NCBI GenBank assembly: GCA_035534835.1
Contig: DATLRE010000053.1
Location: 6,670 to 70,669, forward strand
Reading direction: 5' to 3'
DNA: 64,000 nt
From: Bog-756 sp035534835
GTDB lineage: Bacteria; Actinomycetota; Acidimicrobiia; Acidimicrobiales; RAAP-2
Below are positions 8,656 through 18,161 of this stretch, one piece after another. A program made the position numbers and the translations under genes. How positions within the stretch are numbered: position 1 is the stretch's first letter; each line of letters starts with the position of its first letter. The notes below the pieces were generated by a model that had not been told where the DNA came from, searched no databases, and was given only the letters and a program-made list of their open reading frames with translations.

Positions 8656-9818
8656 CCGTCCACACCGCGGACGCGGGTTCCCGGACGGCCGCGCCGGCGG
8701 CACCCCGGCTCGATCTGGGGAACCTGGTCGTGGACGTCCCGGTGGTGCTCGCCCCGATGGCGGGCGTCACCAACAGCGCCTTCCGCACCCTCTGCCGCAC
8801 CTACGGCGCCGGGCTCTACGTGAGCGAGATGGTGACCGCCCGGGCTCTCGTCGAGGGAAGCGCCAAGACCCTGGGCATGGCCTCGTTCGGCGACGACGAG
8901 ACCGTCCGCAGCGTGCAGCTCTCGAGCGTCGATCCGACGGTGATGGGCCGGGCCGTCCGGCGCCTCGTCGACGAGATCGGCGTCGACCACATCGACCTCA
9001 ACTTCGGCTGCCCGGCCGGCAAGGTCACCCGGCAGGGCGCGGGCGCCGCCCTGCCCGTCCACCGCACGCTCTACCGCGACATCGTCCGGGCCGCCGTGAC
9101 CGAGGCCGGAACGGTGCCCGTCACCGTGAAGCTCCGCATCGGGGTCGACGCCGACCACGAGACCTACCTCGAGTCGGGACACATCGCCGAAGGCGAGGGG
9201 GTCTCGGCGGTGACCCTGCACGCCCGCACCGCCGAGCAGCTCTACTCGGGCAGTGCCGACTGGGACGCCATCGGCCGGCTCAAGCAGGCCGTGACCACGA
9301 TCCCCGTGCTCGGCAACGGCGACCTCTGGGAGGCGGCCGACGCCGTGGCCATGATGGCAGCCACCGGCTGCGACGGGGTCGTCGTGGGACGGGGCTGCCT
9401 CGGCCGCCCCTGGCTGTTCCGGGACCTCACCGCCGCCCTGTCCGGCGATCCGGTGCCCGCCCCGCCGGGGCTCGGCGAGATCTGCTCGATGATGCTCGTC
9501 CACCTCGACCTCCTGTGCGGCCTGTTCGGCGAGGAGCTGGGAACGCGGCAGTTCCGCAAGCACACCGGCTGGTATCTGACCGGGTTCCCCGTGGGCTCCG
9601 TGGTCCGGCGCGATCTGGCGCTGGCCTCGACGGTCGCCGAGGTGACCGGGCTGCTCGACGGGCTCGACCGGACGCTGCCCTTCCCGCCCGAGGCGTTGCG
9701 GATGGCCCGCGGGCACACCAACGGCCCCCGTCCCGTCCACCTGCCCGACCGTTGGCTGGAGACCGTCGACGATCCCACACCGCCGGCCGGCGGCGACCTG
9801 CTCGTGTCGGGCGGATGA
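8652..9818 (+). CDS. dus: tRNA-dihydrouridine synthase (DusB-like)
   Basis: Flavoenzyme that reduces uridines to dihydrouridine in tRNA. The 388-residue product has LAPMAGVTNSAFRTLCR (FMN-binding start of the barrel), LNFGCPAGKVTRQGAGAAL with the catalytic Cys in GCPA, TLHARTAEQLYSGSADW and GNGDLWEA, then a C-terminal helical RNA-binding domain. The start is the GTG at 8652, which overlaps the maf stop. The next gene overlaps its stop by ATGA. Confidence 0.92.
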   Translation: MTVHTADAGSRTAAPAAPRLDLGNLVVDVPVVLAPMAGVTNSAFRTLCRTYGAGLYVSEMVTARALVEGSAKTLGMASFGDDETVRSVQLSSVDPTVMGRAVRRLVDEIGVDHIDLNFGCPAGKVTRQGAGAALPVHRTLYRDIVRAAVTEAGTVPVTVKLRIGVDADHETYLESGHIAEGEGVSAVTLHARTAEQLYSGSADWDAIGRLKQAVTTIPVLGNGDLWEAADAVAMMAATGCDGVVVGRGCLGRPWLFRDLTAALSGDPVPAPPGLGEICSMMLVHLDLLCGLFGEELGTRQFRKHTGWYLTGFPVGSVVRRDLALASTVAEVTGLLDGLDRTLPFPPEALRMARGHTNGPRPVHLPDRWLETVDDPTPPAGGDLLVSGG

Positions 9819-11323
9819 CGATCGACCGGGTCCGCGCGCCGACCCCGCGCCGCGGCCGGGCCGCCGTGGCCGGGGCCAACGGGTTCGTGGGCCGCAACCT
9901 GGTCCCCCACCTGGTGGACCGGGGTTGGACGGTCCGTGCGCTGGTGCGCGATCCGAGCACCGTCGATGCCCGGGACCACGTCGAGGTCCACGTCGCCGAC
10001 GTGGGCGACAGTGCGGCCGTGGCCGACGCCCTGGCCGGCTGCGAGGTGGCCTACTACCTCGTCCACGCCCTGTCCGGCGGTACGGGCTTCGCCGAGCGGG
10101 ACCAGGTCCTGGCCCGGTCGTTCGCGCGGGCGGCGTCCGATGCCGGCGTGGGCCGCATCGTCTACCTGGGCGGTCTCGGGCACGAGGGGCTGTCCACCCA
10201 CCTCGCCAGCCGCCAGGAGGTCGGCGGGCTCCTCGGCTCCACCGGTGTGCCCGTCGTCGAGCTCCGTGCCGCCGTGGTCCTCGGAGCCGGCAGCATCTCC
10301 TTCGAAATGCTCCGCTACCTGACCGAACGACTCCCGATGATGGTCTGCCCCCGCTGGGTGACCACCCCGACCCAGCCGATCGCCCTCGTCGACCTGATGG
10401 CCTACCTGTCCGAGTCGGTGTCCGTGGATCCGGGCGTCTACGAGGTCGGGTGCACCGACGCCACCACCTACCGGCAGATGATGGACACCTACGCCGACGT
10501 CCGTGGCCTGCGGCGCCGTCTGGTGGTCGAGGTGCCCGTCCTCACCCCGGCACTGTCGGCCCACTGGGTCGACCTGGTCACCCCGGTCGACGCCTCGGTC
10601 AGCCACGCCCTCATCGCGAGCCTCACCAGCGAGGTCACCGTGCGCACCCGCGAACGCACCGACGCCGCCTTCACCGTGCGGCCGCGCTCGGTGGCCCAGG
10701 CCATCGGGGACGCACTCGACGACCAGGCCGACCGGATCGGCGCCACGCTGTTCGCCCGCCGGCACGGTCTCGACGAGGGCGTCTACACCGACCGGAGCGC
10801 GATCCGGGTGCACCCCCGCGACGTGCGTACGGACGGATCGGTGTCGGGGTTCGACGAGGATCTGGACGACTGCGGCGGCCGGCTCTCCTGGTACGGACTG
10901 CCCTTCGCCTGGCTCCTGCGGATCCGCCTGGGCAACCTGTTCGGCGAGGACCTGCGGCTGGGCCGGCCCGGGCCGGTCGAGCTCGGGGCGACCGTCGACT
11001 GGTGGACGGTCGCGGAGCGGGAACCCGAGGTCCTGGTCCTGCAGGCACGGGACTGGTTCTGCGGAGAGGCCTGGCTCGGGTTCCGGGTCTCCCCCACCCT
11101 CCCGACGACGATCGAGCAGGTGGGCGCGTTGCGCACGAGGGGCGTCCTCGGCATGGCGTACTGGTGGCTGCTCTGGCCGGTCCACCGGTACGCGTTCGGG
11201 GCCATGGTGCGGCACCGCCGGGTGCGGGCGCACCGGACCGCGCGTCGACTGCGCCGCCGCGGGGCCCCGGCGCCCGGCGGGGCGGCCCGGCCCACGGTCG
11301 GACACGGACGCACGGGCCGCTGA
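9815..11323 (+). CDS. NAD(P)-binding SDR/NmrA-like protein with DUF2867 domain
   Basis: Two-part protein of 502 residues. The N-terminal Rossmann part has VAGANGFVGRNLVPHL near residue 18 (the GxxGxxG nucleotide loop) and the atypical-SDR segment RIVYLGGLGHEG. The C-terminal part from about residue 330 resembles DUF2867: LSWYGLPFAWLLRIRLGN, the WW-rich VDWWTVAEREPEVL, then AYWWLLWPVHRYAF near the end, which may sit against the membrane. It overlaps dus by ATGA. Family function is not established. A very basic tail (RRVRAHRTARRLRRR) closes the protein. Confidence 0.8.
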   Translation: MTIDRVRAPTPRRGRAAVAGANGFVGRNLVPHLVDRGWTVRALVRDPSTVDARDHVEVHVADVGDSAAVADALAGCEVAYYLVHALSGGTGFAERDQVLARSFARAASDAGVGRIVYLGGLGHEGLSTHLASRQEVGGLLGSTGVPVVELRAAVVLGAGSISFEMLRYLTERLPMMVCPRWVTTPTQPIALVDLMAYLSESVSVDPGVYEVGCTDATTYRQMMDTYADVRGLRRRLVVEVPVLTPALSAHWVDLVTPVDASVSHALIASLTSEVTVRTRERTDAAFTVRPRSVAQAIGDALDDQADRIGATLFARRHGLDEGVYTDRSAIRVHPRDVRTDGSVSGFDEDLDDCGGRLSWYGLPFAWLLRIRLGNLFGEDLRLGRPGPVELGATVDWWTVAEREPEVLVLQARDWFCGEAWLGFRVSPTLPTTIEQVGALRTRGVLGMAYWWLLWPVHRYAFGAMVRHRRVRAHRTARRLRRRGAPAPGGAARPTVGHGRTGR

Positions 11324-11428
11324 CCGACCGGGTGCCTCGGTGTGGGAGACTGGGGGCAGACCGCGCCGGGGACTCCCTGCGCCCCGACGGGAGCCCCCCG
11401 CACCGGACCGGTCGCCCCTCCCCTCCCC

Positions 11429-13027
11429 ATGATCGTCGGATCCTCCCTCACCATCGAGATCGGTGACCGCACCCTGCTGCGCGACGCGTCCTTCGTCGTC
11501 GGCGCCGGGGAGAAGGTCGGCCTGGTCGGGCGCAACGGCACGGGCAAGTCGACCTTCATCTCCGTCGTCATCAACGAGCCCGGCCGGAACGTGCGCTCCA
11601 CCGGGAGCGCGGCCATCCGCGGCACTTACGGCTACCTCCCGCAGGTCCCGGAGCCCCACGGCCTCGGCCTCGAACCCAACGGCTTCTCCCACGTGCTGTC
11701 CGGGCGCGGCCTCGACGTGCTCGATGACGCCCTCGGCAAGGCCCGCACCCAGATGGCCAAGGACCCGACGACCGAGAACATCGCCCTCTTCTCCGACCTG
11801 GAGGAGCAGTTCCGGGAGAACGGGGGCTACGAGGCCGAGGCGACGATGGCCCGCCTGGCCGACGGTCTCGGCCTGCGCCAGGAGCTGCTGCTCGAGGAGA
11901 TCGAGAGCCTGTCCGGCGGGCAGCGGCGGCGCGTCGACCTGATCCGGATCCTCTTCCAGGGCCCGGACACCATGATCCTGGACGAGCCGACCAACCACCT
12001 CGACCGGCCGGCCAAAGCGTGGCTCATGGACGAACTCGAGCGGTTCCCCGGGGCCATCCTGGTCGTCTCGCACGACCTGAAGCTGCTCGACCGGTCGATC
12101 AACAAGGTGCTCCACCTGTCCGATGCCCGGCTGACAGAGTTCAAGGGCACCTACTCCTCGTACCTGGTGCAGCTCGAAGCCGACCAGTCCCAGCGCGAGC
12201 GCTCGGCCCAGCTCGAGGGCCGCGAGATCGACCGGCTCGCCAAGCTGGCCGACTCGATGCGCGGCAGCACCAACCGGCGGGCCCGCATCGCCAAGTCGCT
12301 CGACAAGCGTGTCGAGCGCCTCGAGTCGGGCCGCACCGAGGTCCACAAGCGCGAGAGGAAGAGCTCGTTCAAGCTGCCGACCCCGGCGCGCTCCGGCGAG
12401 GTCCCTCTGCGGGTGTCGGACCTCGCCGTCCGGTACGACGACAAGACCGTGCTGGCCGACGTCGACTTCCACTGCCGTCGCGGCGACCGGGTCGTCGTGA
12501 TCGGCAGGAACGGGGCCGGCAAGTCCAGCCTGCTGCGCTGCCTCGCCGGCGTCCAGGAGCCGACGGAGGGGACCGTGGAGCCCGGGGCCAACGTGGCCCT
12601 CGGGTACTTCGCCCAGGAGCACGAGCAGGTCGACCTCGGGGTCAGCGTGCTCGACAACATCGACGACCGGATCCTGACCAAGGAGACCGAGCGCCGGGCC
12701 CTCCTGGGCTCGTTCGGGCTGGTGGGCGACGTCGCCTACCAGATGCCGAAGACGCTGTCGGGCGGCGAGCGGGCCAAGCTCGGCCTCGCCATGCTCGCCG
12801 CCGGCCAGGCCAACGTGCTGCTCCTCGACGAGCCCACCAACAACCTCGATCCGACCTCGATCGAGGCGGTCGGGACGATGCTGGCCAACTGGCCCGGCAC
12901 CATCATCGTGGTCAGCCACGACCGGGCCTTCGTCGAGGCCATGGAGCCCACCCATGCCCTCAAGCTGCCCGAGGAGGTCTTCACCCACTGGCGCGACGAC
13001 TACCTCGACATGGTGGAGATGAAGTAG
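11429..13027 (+). CDS. ABC-F family ATPase
   Basis: Soluble protein of 532 residues with two ABC domains and no membrane segments, the ABC-F layout. These proteins act on ribosomes as translation factors or antibiotic-protection proteins. Domain 1 has Walker A GRNGTGKST, signature LSGGQ and Walker B MILDEPTNHLD. Domain 2 has GRNGAGKSS, LSGGERAKL and LLLDEPTNNLD. The charged linker between them (about residues 235-315, RMRGSTNRRARIAKSLDKR region) is the P-site tRNA-interacting motif region. The ATG at 11429 gives the typical beginning MIVGSSLTIEIGDRTLL; an in-frame GTG 87 bases upstream is less likely. Confidence 0.9.
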   Translation: MIVGSSLTIEIGDRTLLRDASFVVGAGEKVGLVGRNGTGKSTFISVVINEPGRNVRSTGSAAIRGTYGYLPQVPEPHGLGLEPNGFSHVLSGRGLDVLDDALGKARTQMAKDPTTENIALFSDLEEQFRENGGYEAEATMARLADGLGLRQELLLEEIESLSGGQRRRVDLIRILFQGPDTMILDEPTNHLDRPAKAWLMDELERFPGAILVVSHDLKLLDRSINKVLHLSDARLTEFKGTYSSYLVQLEADQSQRERSAQLEGREIDRLAKLADSMRGSTNRRARIAKSLDKRVERLESGRTEVHKRERKSSFKLPTPARSGEVPLRVSDLAVRYDDKTVLADVDFHCRRGDRVVVIGRNGAGKSSLLRCLAGVQEPTEGTVEPGANVALGYFAQEHEQVDLGVSVLDNIDDRILTKETERRALLGSFGLVGDVAYQMPKTLSGGERAKLGLAMLAAGQANVLLLDEPTNNLDPTSIEAVGTMLANWPGTIIVVSHDRAFVEAMEPTHALKLPEEVFTHWRDDYLDMVEMK

Positions 13028-13096
13028 GCGCGCCCCGCTTGACACCCGTGCCCACCGTGGCGACGCTCGCCCTGTGGGCAGGACGCTCCCCCCGCT

Positions 13097-13135
13097 GACC
13101 CGCCCCCCGGCCGACAGGCGGTCGCCGGGGGGTCC
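13097..13135. terminator. Bidirectional terminator hairpin
   Basis: GCCCCCCGGC (13102-13111) pairs with GCCGGGGGG(T) (13124-13133), with flanking GACC and TC adding pairs around a bulge. It sits between the convergent ABC-F and SPFH genes. Confidence 0.5.
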
Positions 13136-13149
13136 CGTGTGCCGATCGG

Positions 13150-14148
13150 TCAGGCAGCCGGCTTGCCGTTGCCCGCCGCGGCCACCTCGGTGACCGCCCC
13201 GGCGTCCTTCATGGCGTCGACGAGCACCGAGGCCGCGCCGACCAGTCCGGCGGCCTCGTAGGGGACGACCACCTTGGCGTTCGGCGACGTGGCGACGGCC
13301 TGGAGCGCACGGAGCTGCATGATGGCCAGGGTGTTCGGGTTGATCCCGACCTTGTCGATGGCGTCGAGCGCGGCGGCCTCGCCCTCACCCCGCAGCTGGG
13401 CGGCGCGCTTCTCCCCGTCGGCCCGCAGCTCCAGTACCTGCTTCTGGGCCTCGGCCGCCAGGATCGACGCCTGCTTCTGGCCCTCGGCCTCGAGCACGTT
13501 GGCCTGCTTGCGTCCCTCGGCACTGTTGATCGCCGACTGCTGCTCGCCCTCGGACTTCAAGATGGCCGCCCGCTTGTGCTGCTCGGCCTCCTTCTGCTCG
13601 GACATGGCCTGGAGGACGTTGGTCGGCGGCGTGATGTCGAGGATCTCGATGCGGTTCAGGCGGACACCCCACTTGAGGGTGGCCTCGGCCATGTGGTCCT
13701 GCATCTTTGCGTTGATGGTCTCGCGCTCGGACAGGGACTCGTCCAGGGTCAGTTCGCCGAACACGGCGCGGAGCGCGGTCCGGGCCATCTGGTCGATGGC
13801 GAGTCCGAAGTCGTTGACCTCGAACAGGGCCAGCTTCACGTCGGTGACCTGACAGAAGATCGTGGCGCTCACCCACAGCGACACGTTGTCCTTGGTGATC
13901 ACGGCCTGCTGGTCGCCAGTGCGGGGGAACTCCCGGATGTCGACCTTGTCCATCCGGTCGGCCAGGGGCAGGAGCACGTGGAGGCCGGGCTGCTTGATCG
14001 TCCGGAACTCACCGAAGCGCTTCACCACGCCGACGCACCCCTGCTGGACGACCTTCAGGCTCGACTTCAGGAAGGCGACGATGAAGGCGAAGACGAAGAA
14101 CCCCACCACCGCCGCTCCGATGGCCAGTGCTGCCGAACCGATGATCAT
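13150..14148 (-). CDS. SPFH/Band 7 (stomatin-like) membrane protein
   Basis: Protein of 332 residues with one N-terminal membrane helix (about 3-28) followed by a Band 7 domain (VVQQGCVGVVKRFGEFRTIKQPGLH at the entry) and a long charged coiled coil rich in Glu, Ala and Gln (about 180-275), which drives oligomerisation in flotillins and stomatins. It would form membrane-microdomain scaffolds. The start at 14148 follows GGGAGGTGG; a codon seven residues upstream is also open. An NfeD-like gene lies upstream on the same strand, the usual partner of this family. Confidence 0.88.
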   Translation of the reverse strand: MIIGSAALAIGAAVVGFFVFAFIVAFLKSSLKVVQQGCVGVVKRFGEFRTIKQPGLHVLLPLADRMDKVDIREFPRTGDQQAVITKDNVSLWVSATIFCQVTDVKLALFEVNDFGLAIDQMARTALRAVFGELTLDESLSERETINAKMQDHMAEATLKWGVRLNRIEILDITPPTNVLQAMSEQKEAEQHKRAAILKSEGEQQSAINSAEGRKQANVLEAEGQKQASILAAEAQKQVLELRADGEKRAAQLRGEGEAAALDAIDKVGINPNTLAIMQLRALQAVATSPNAKVVVPYEAAGLVGAASVLVDAMKDAGAVTEVAAAGNGKPAA

Positions 14149-14252
14149 GGCGACCACCTCCCACCGCACACCTTACGCACCGGAGCGCCCGGTCACTGCA
14201 GGTCGTCCCCATCCCCCGCGTCCGGGCCCGGACCGGTCGGGCGGACGGCCGT

Positions 14253-14465
14253 TCAGGCCCCGTCCGCCGGATAGCAGACGAGCACGCCTCGCTCGACGTC
14301 GGCGACCACGACCGTGGTGCCGGGGGCGATCACCGTGCCCGGGAACAGCGGGCGGGCGAACCACTCCTCGCCGCGGGCGAGGACCGATCCGGGAGAGTGG
14401 CTGGTCGCCAGCTCCTTGGTGACCACCGCCGTCTCTCCCACCATGCCCGGGACACCGTTCAACAT
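14253..14465 (-). CDS. NfeD-like OB-fold protein, soluble short form
   Basis: A 70-residue protein matching only the C-terminal OB domain of NfeD: GMVGETAVVTKEL, PGSVLARGEEWFARP, then IAPGTTVVVADVERGVLV. The protease and membrane parts of full NfeD are absent. It is about 100 bases upstream of the SPFH gene on the same strand, so the two may be an SPFH-NfeD pair in which the OB domain docks on the scaffold. The family call is by visible motif order only. Confidence 0.7.
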   Translation of the reverse strand: MLNGVPGMVGETAVVTKELATSHSPGSVLARGEEWFARPLFPGTVIAPGTTVVVADVERGVLVCYPADGA

Positions 14466-14634
14466 CTCCGACTCCTGCCTACCGGCGTCCGGACCCGGGC
14501 ACGGCCGCAGGCGCCACCGGACCCCGGGGGCCGGCCGCTCGGCCGCTGTACCGGCGCGGTGTCGGGATCACGTGCACACTCCCGCACTATACGGGACGTC
14601 CCCACCGGGCCCCGCCCGCGCCCCGGCACCGGGA

Positions 14635-14640
14635 TACCGT
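14635..14640 (+). promoter_or_regulatory. -10 element of the SCO6745-family gene
   Basis: TACCGT lies five bases before the ATG at 14646, consistent with a leaderless transcript. Confidence 0.4.
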
Positions 14641-14645
14641 GGGTC

Positions 14646-15521
14646 ATGGCTCCCCGCTCGTTCCCGTCCCCCGTCTCCGCCGTCACGGCGAGGAAGACCT
14701 GGCGGACGGTCGAGCCGCTGCACGGCATGGTCTACTTCGCCCCCGAGGCCGACGAGTCCTACCGGCGCCTGGGTCTCGAGGGCCAGTCCGGGTACTTCGC
14801 CTCCCGGTCCGCGCCGATGGGTGCGGTGTCGCCCGGCACCGTGACCGCCACCTTCTTCAACTTCCGGCCCTCCCTCGTCCACGAGGCGATGGCGGGCGTC
14901 TGGGACGCCACGACACCGGCCGCCGTCCTGGACGCACGCAGGTCCGCAGCCGGGGCTGCCCTCCGTCGGATGCTCGGCGACTCGGCCGGCGGCGCCGACG
15001 TGGCCGCCGCCGCCGACCTGGCCCGTCGGGCCGCGCTGTCCGCATGCGACCATCCCGAGGGCCGACCGCTGTTCGCCGGGCACGCCGGTCTGCCGTGGCC
15101 CGAGGACCCGCTCGAGGTGCTGTGGCACGCCCAGACACTGCTGCGAGAGTTCCGCGGCGACGGCCACGTCGCGCTCCTGGTCGACCACGGGCTCGACGCG
15201 CTCGAGGCGCTCGTGATGCACGAGGCCACGGGCGAGCTCCCCGTCGCCTTCCTCCGGGCCACACGGGGATGGTCGGACGACGAGTGGGCGGCCGCCACCG
15301 AACGCCTGCGCGGCCGTGGCTGGCTCCGCCCCGGCGGATCACCCGAGCACCTGGCGCTCAGCGAGGAGGGTGCTGCCGTGCGCGGTGCCATCGAGGAGGC
15401 GACCGACCGGCTGTCGGTGGTCGCCTACGAGGCCATCGGCGAGGAGGGGTGCGACGCGCTCCGGGGCCTTGCGCGTCCCCTGTCGCGGACCGTCGTGGCC
15501 GCGTCGGGCATGGGCGGCTGA
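14646..15521 (+). CDS. SCO6745-family protein (helix-rich, MarR-like C-terminus)
   Basis: A 291-residue protein whose beginning TARKTWRTVEPLHGMVYFAPEA and the following YRRLGLEGQSGYFASRSAPMG match the actinobacterial SCO6745 family, sometimes named SalK. The C-terminal third (WSDDEWAAATERLRGRGWL, then LALSEEGAAVRGAIEEATDRL) looks like a winged-helix domain of the MarR type, so DNA binding is possible. The middle part is helical and might bind a ligand. No function is established for the family. The gene is monocistronic and converges on the ABC exporter genes. Confidence 0.7.
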   Translation: MAPRSFPSPVSAVTARKTWRTVEPLHGMVYFAPEADESYRRLGLEGQSGYFASRSAPMGAVSPGTVTATFFNFRPSLVHEAMAGVWDATTPAAVLDARRSAAGAALRRMLGDSAGGADVAAAADLARRAALSACDHPEGRPLFAGHAGLPWPEDPLEVLWHAQTLLREFRGDGHVALLVDHGLDALEALVMHEATGELPVAFLRATRGWSDDEWAAATERLRGRGWLRPGGSPEHLALSEEGAAVRGAIEEATDRLSVVAYEAIGEEGCDALRGLARPLSRTVVAASGMGG

Positions 15522-15564
15522 GCGGCCGGCGTCGCGACCGGCGTCGCGGGCCCGCCCGTAACCG

Positions 15565-16464
15565 TCAGGCGTCCCGTCGCACCAGCAGCCACGCGGCCAG
15601 GGCGACCACGATCGCCGCGTACAGGGTGAGGAGCCCGACGGCGGCCCAGGGCGCGAGCAGCACCCCGGCGAAGTCCGTCTTCCGGGATGTCACCAGGATC
15701 ATGGCCAGGCCGAGATTGGAGGGCAGGAACTTCTCGAACGAGCGCGTGAGGCTCGACGGCAGGATCTGCACGATGAGCGGCAGCACGAGCAGGATCCCCA
15801 CGAAGGCGGAGATCGCCCCGGCGGTGTGGCGCAGGACGAACCCGATCGCGCAGGCGAGGAGGGTCAGGAGCAGGAGGTAGACGCCGCACAGGAACACGGC
15901 CCGCAGCGCGCCCGGGTCGGTGATGGAGACCACCGGGACAGTGGGGCTGTGGACCTGGTCGAGGATCGTGCTCCCGGCGGGCAGTGCTCGGCCGCCGTGG
16001 GCCAGCAGCACCTCCTGGCCGACGAAGAACGAGGCGAAGGCCGTGACCTCGCTGACCACGAAGACCACCGCCCCGATCACCAGCAGCTTGGCGGCCAGCA
16101 CCGTCGTCCGCCGGGACGTGGTGGCCAGCGTGGTGCGGATGGACCCGGTCCCGTACTCCGAGGTGATGACGAGGGCACCCAGGACCCCCACCACGAACTG
16201 GGAGAGGAACTCGCCCGTCTGGCTGAACCGCACGGGGTCGAACTGGGCCCGGTCGGCGAACCCGAGCTGGCCCCAGCGACCGCCCTCGACACTCGACACC
16301 AGGACGGACAGCCCGATGCCCGCGACCACGATGACGGCCAGGCTGATCCACGTCGAGCGCACCGACCGGAGTTTCGTCCACTCCGACCGGACCTGGTTGC
16401 GCAGTCCGGCCCGACCGTGGTCGAAGGCGGGGAGCGCGACCGGCGGCACCGTCGCCGTGGTCAC
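15565..16464 (-). CDS. ABC-2 type transporter permease
   Basis: Protein of 299 residues with about six hydrophobic membrane segments, the first following KLRSVRSTWISLAVIVVAG, a common N-terminal pattern in ABC-2 permeases. The SEYGTGSIRTTLATTSRRT loop after the second segment is also typical. It overlaps the upstream ATPase gene by GTGA, so both are made together as an exporter. The substrate is unknown; such pairs often confer drug or lantibiotic resistance. Confidence 0.88.
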   Translation of the reverse strand: MTTATVPPVALPAFDHGRAGLRNQVRSEWTKLRSVRSTWISLAVIVVAGIGLSVLVSSVEGGRWGQLGFADRAQFDPVRFSQTGEFLSQFVVGVLGALVITSEYGTGSIRTTLATTSRRTTVLAAKLLVIGAVVFVVSEVTAFASFFVGQEVLLAHGGRALPAGSTILDQVHSPTVPVVSITDPGALRAVFLCGVYLLLLTLLACAIGFVLRHTAGAISAFVGILLVLPLIVQILPSSLTRSFEKFLPSNLGLAMILVTSRKTDFAGVLLAPWAAVGLLTLYAAIVVALAAWLLVRRDA

Positions 16465-17384
16465 GTGGCGACCTCGGCGGGGGCGTGACCGTGGAAGTCG
16501 ACCATGTCGGAGGTGAGCTCCATGAAGACCTCCTCGAGGCTGGCCTGCTCGGGCCGGAGCTCGTGCAGGGCCACGCCGGCCTCGAGGGCCAGGTCCCCCA
16601 CCCGAGTACCGTCGAGCCCGGTCACGAGGAGCGCACCGTCGTCCCGGACGACCACGCCGGCCCCGGCGGCACGCAGGACGGCGACCAGCACGTCGGCTCC
16701 GGGCGACCGCACCAGTACCGTGGCCTCGGTGTTGGAGGCGATGAAGTCGTGGACCGACGTCTGGGCGATGAGCTGTCCCCGGCCAATGACGACCAGGTCG
16801 GTGGCGGTCAGCGCCATCTCGCTCATGAGGTGGCTGGAGACGAAGACCGTCCGGCCCTCGCCGGCGAGCCCCTGCAGCAGGGTGCGGACCCAGAGGATCC
16901 CCTCGGGGTCCAGGCCGTTGACGGGTTCGTCGAACAGGAGGACGCCGGGGTCACCCAGCAGCGCCGAGGCGATGCCGAGCCGTTGACTCATGCCGAGCGA
17001 GTACTTGCCCACCCGGCGTCGGGCCACCGACTCGAGTCCGACGAGTTCGAGGACCTCGTCCACCCTCGCCCGGGGGACGGCGTTGGTCTGGGCCATCGAC
17101 AGCAGGTGGTCGTAGGCGGTGCGGCCGGGGTGCAGGGCCTTGGCCTCGAGGAGCGCGCCCACCTCGCGCAGCGGCCACCGCAGCTCGCCGAAGTGCCTAC
17201 CGCCGATGGTCACGGTACCGGAGTCGGGCCGGTCCAGGCCCATCACCATCCGCATGGTCGTCGACTTTCCGGAGCCGTTCGGTCCGAGGAAGCCGGTGAC
17301 CACACCCGGACGGACCTCGAAGCTGAGGTCGTCCACGGCCCGGGTCGGGCCGTACGTCTTGGTCACCCGGCTCGCCGTGATCAC
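16461..17384 (-). CDS. ABC transporter ATP-binding protein
   Basis: Protein of 307 residues with Walker A GPNGSGKST near residue 35, signature SLGMSQRLGIA and Walker B VLLFDEPVNGLDPEG. The C-terminal 80 residues form the extra domain found in drug and bacteriocin exporter ATPases (SLEEVFMELT ending). It starts at GTG 17384, and its stop overlaps the permease start by GTGA. The pair is an exporter of unknown cargo. Confidence 0.92.
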   Translation of the reverse strand: MITASRVTKTYGPTRAVDDLSFEVRPGVVTGFLGPNGSGKSTTMRMVMGLDRPDSGTVTIGGRHFGELRWPLREVGALLEAKALHPGRTAYDHLLSMAQTNAVPRARVDEVLELVGLESVARRRVGKYSLGMSQRLGIASALLGDPGVLLFDEPVNGLDPEGILWVRTLLQGLAGEGRTVFVSSHLMSEMALTATDLVVIGRGQLIAQTSVHDFIASNTEATVLVRSPGADVLVAVLRAAGAGVVVRDDGALLVTGLDGTRVGDLALEAGVALHELRPEQASLEEVFMELTSDMVDFHGHAPAEVAT

Positions 17385-17474
17385 CGGCGTGCACCGGGGT
17401 CGGTCATGGAACCGACGGTACCAGGACGTGCGATGAACTCCCGGTCGCCGGCGGCCCGGTGTGCGGCCCGTCGA

Positions 17475-18161
17475 TCAGGTCGGCGACCCGGCGGCGAGGT
17501 CGGCCAGCGTCCGCTCCCCCCCGGGCAGGGTGACCACCCCGTACCCGTCGCGCCCCCCGAGCCAGTCGCGGTTGCGCCGGTGGAGCTCGTGGTTGTCGTC
17601 GAACCGGTTGAGCACGACGGCGACCGGAACCTCCGGCGCCGCACCGACACTCCCGGCCAGCGCGTCCATCGACAGTCGGATGCTGTTGATCGTCCCGAGG
17701 CCGGCGTCGGCGACCAGGACGAGCAGGTCGGGGCCGAGTGCGGCCACCAGGTCGCACACGTCGCCGTCGTCCGCCTGCGGCGACCGCACGCCGCCGGCCG
17801 TCTCCACCAGTCCCACGTCGGTGCCGGCCGGCCAGTCGAGTTCGTCGACCAGGTCGGCCACGGTGAACGGTGGCAGTCCCAGTGCCTCGGCCGCGATCGG
17901 CGGGGCCATGGCCCGGTGGTAGGAACGTAAGGCGTGACAGACGTCGCCCGGGTGCTCGCCCGAGGCGGCTCCGAGCAGCTCGGCGTCAGTGGCACCCCCG
18001 AGCTGCCTGCCCTCGTGGTCCACGTCGAACGACTGGGCCGGCTTGCGCGCCGCCACGGTCCACCCCCGGGACCGGAGGTCGCCGAGCAGACGGGCGGCGA
18101 CCCAGGTCTTGCCCACCTCCGTCCCTGTCCCGCACACCAGCACCAACCGCTCAGGCCGCAC
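17475..18161 (-). CDS. bioD: Dethiobiotin synthetase
   Basis: ATP-dependent carboxylase that closes the ureido ring of dethiobiotin from diaminopelargonic acid. The 228-residue protein has the P-loop GTGTEVGKTWVAARLL at residues 11-26 and the VETAGGVRSP segment typical of BioD. It starts with a GTG that overlaps the 3' end of bioF by 11 bases. It is the last gene of the bioA-bioF-bioD operon. Confidence 0.92.
   Translation of the reverse strand: MRPERLVLVCGTGTEVGKTWVAARLLGDLRSRGWTVAARKPAQSFDVDHEGRQLGGATDAELLGAASGEHPGDVCHALRSYHRAMAPPIAAEALGLPPFTVADLVDELDWPAGTDVGLVETAGGVRSPQADDGDVCDLVAALGPDLLVLVADAGLGTINSIRLSMDALAGSVGAAPEVPVAVVLNRFDDNHELHRRNRDWLGGRDGYGVVTLPGGERTLADLAAGSPT

Noticed and set aside
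9242..13045. A 1267-codon open frame on the reverse strand
   Set aside because: It lies opposite dus, the SDR/DUF2867 gene and the ABC-F gene, all with clear motifs. Its translation is low-complexity His/Asp/Gly/Val text typical of the antisense of GC-rich genes.
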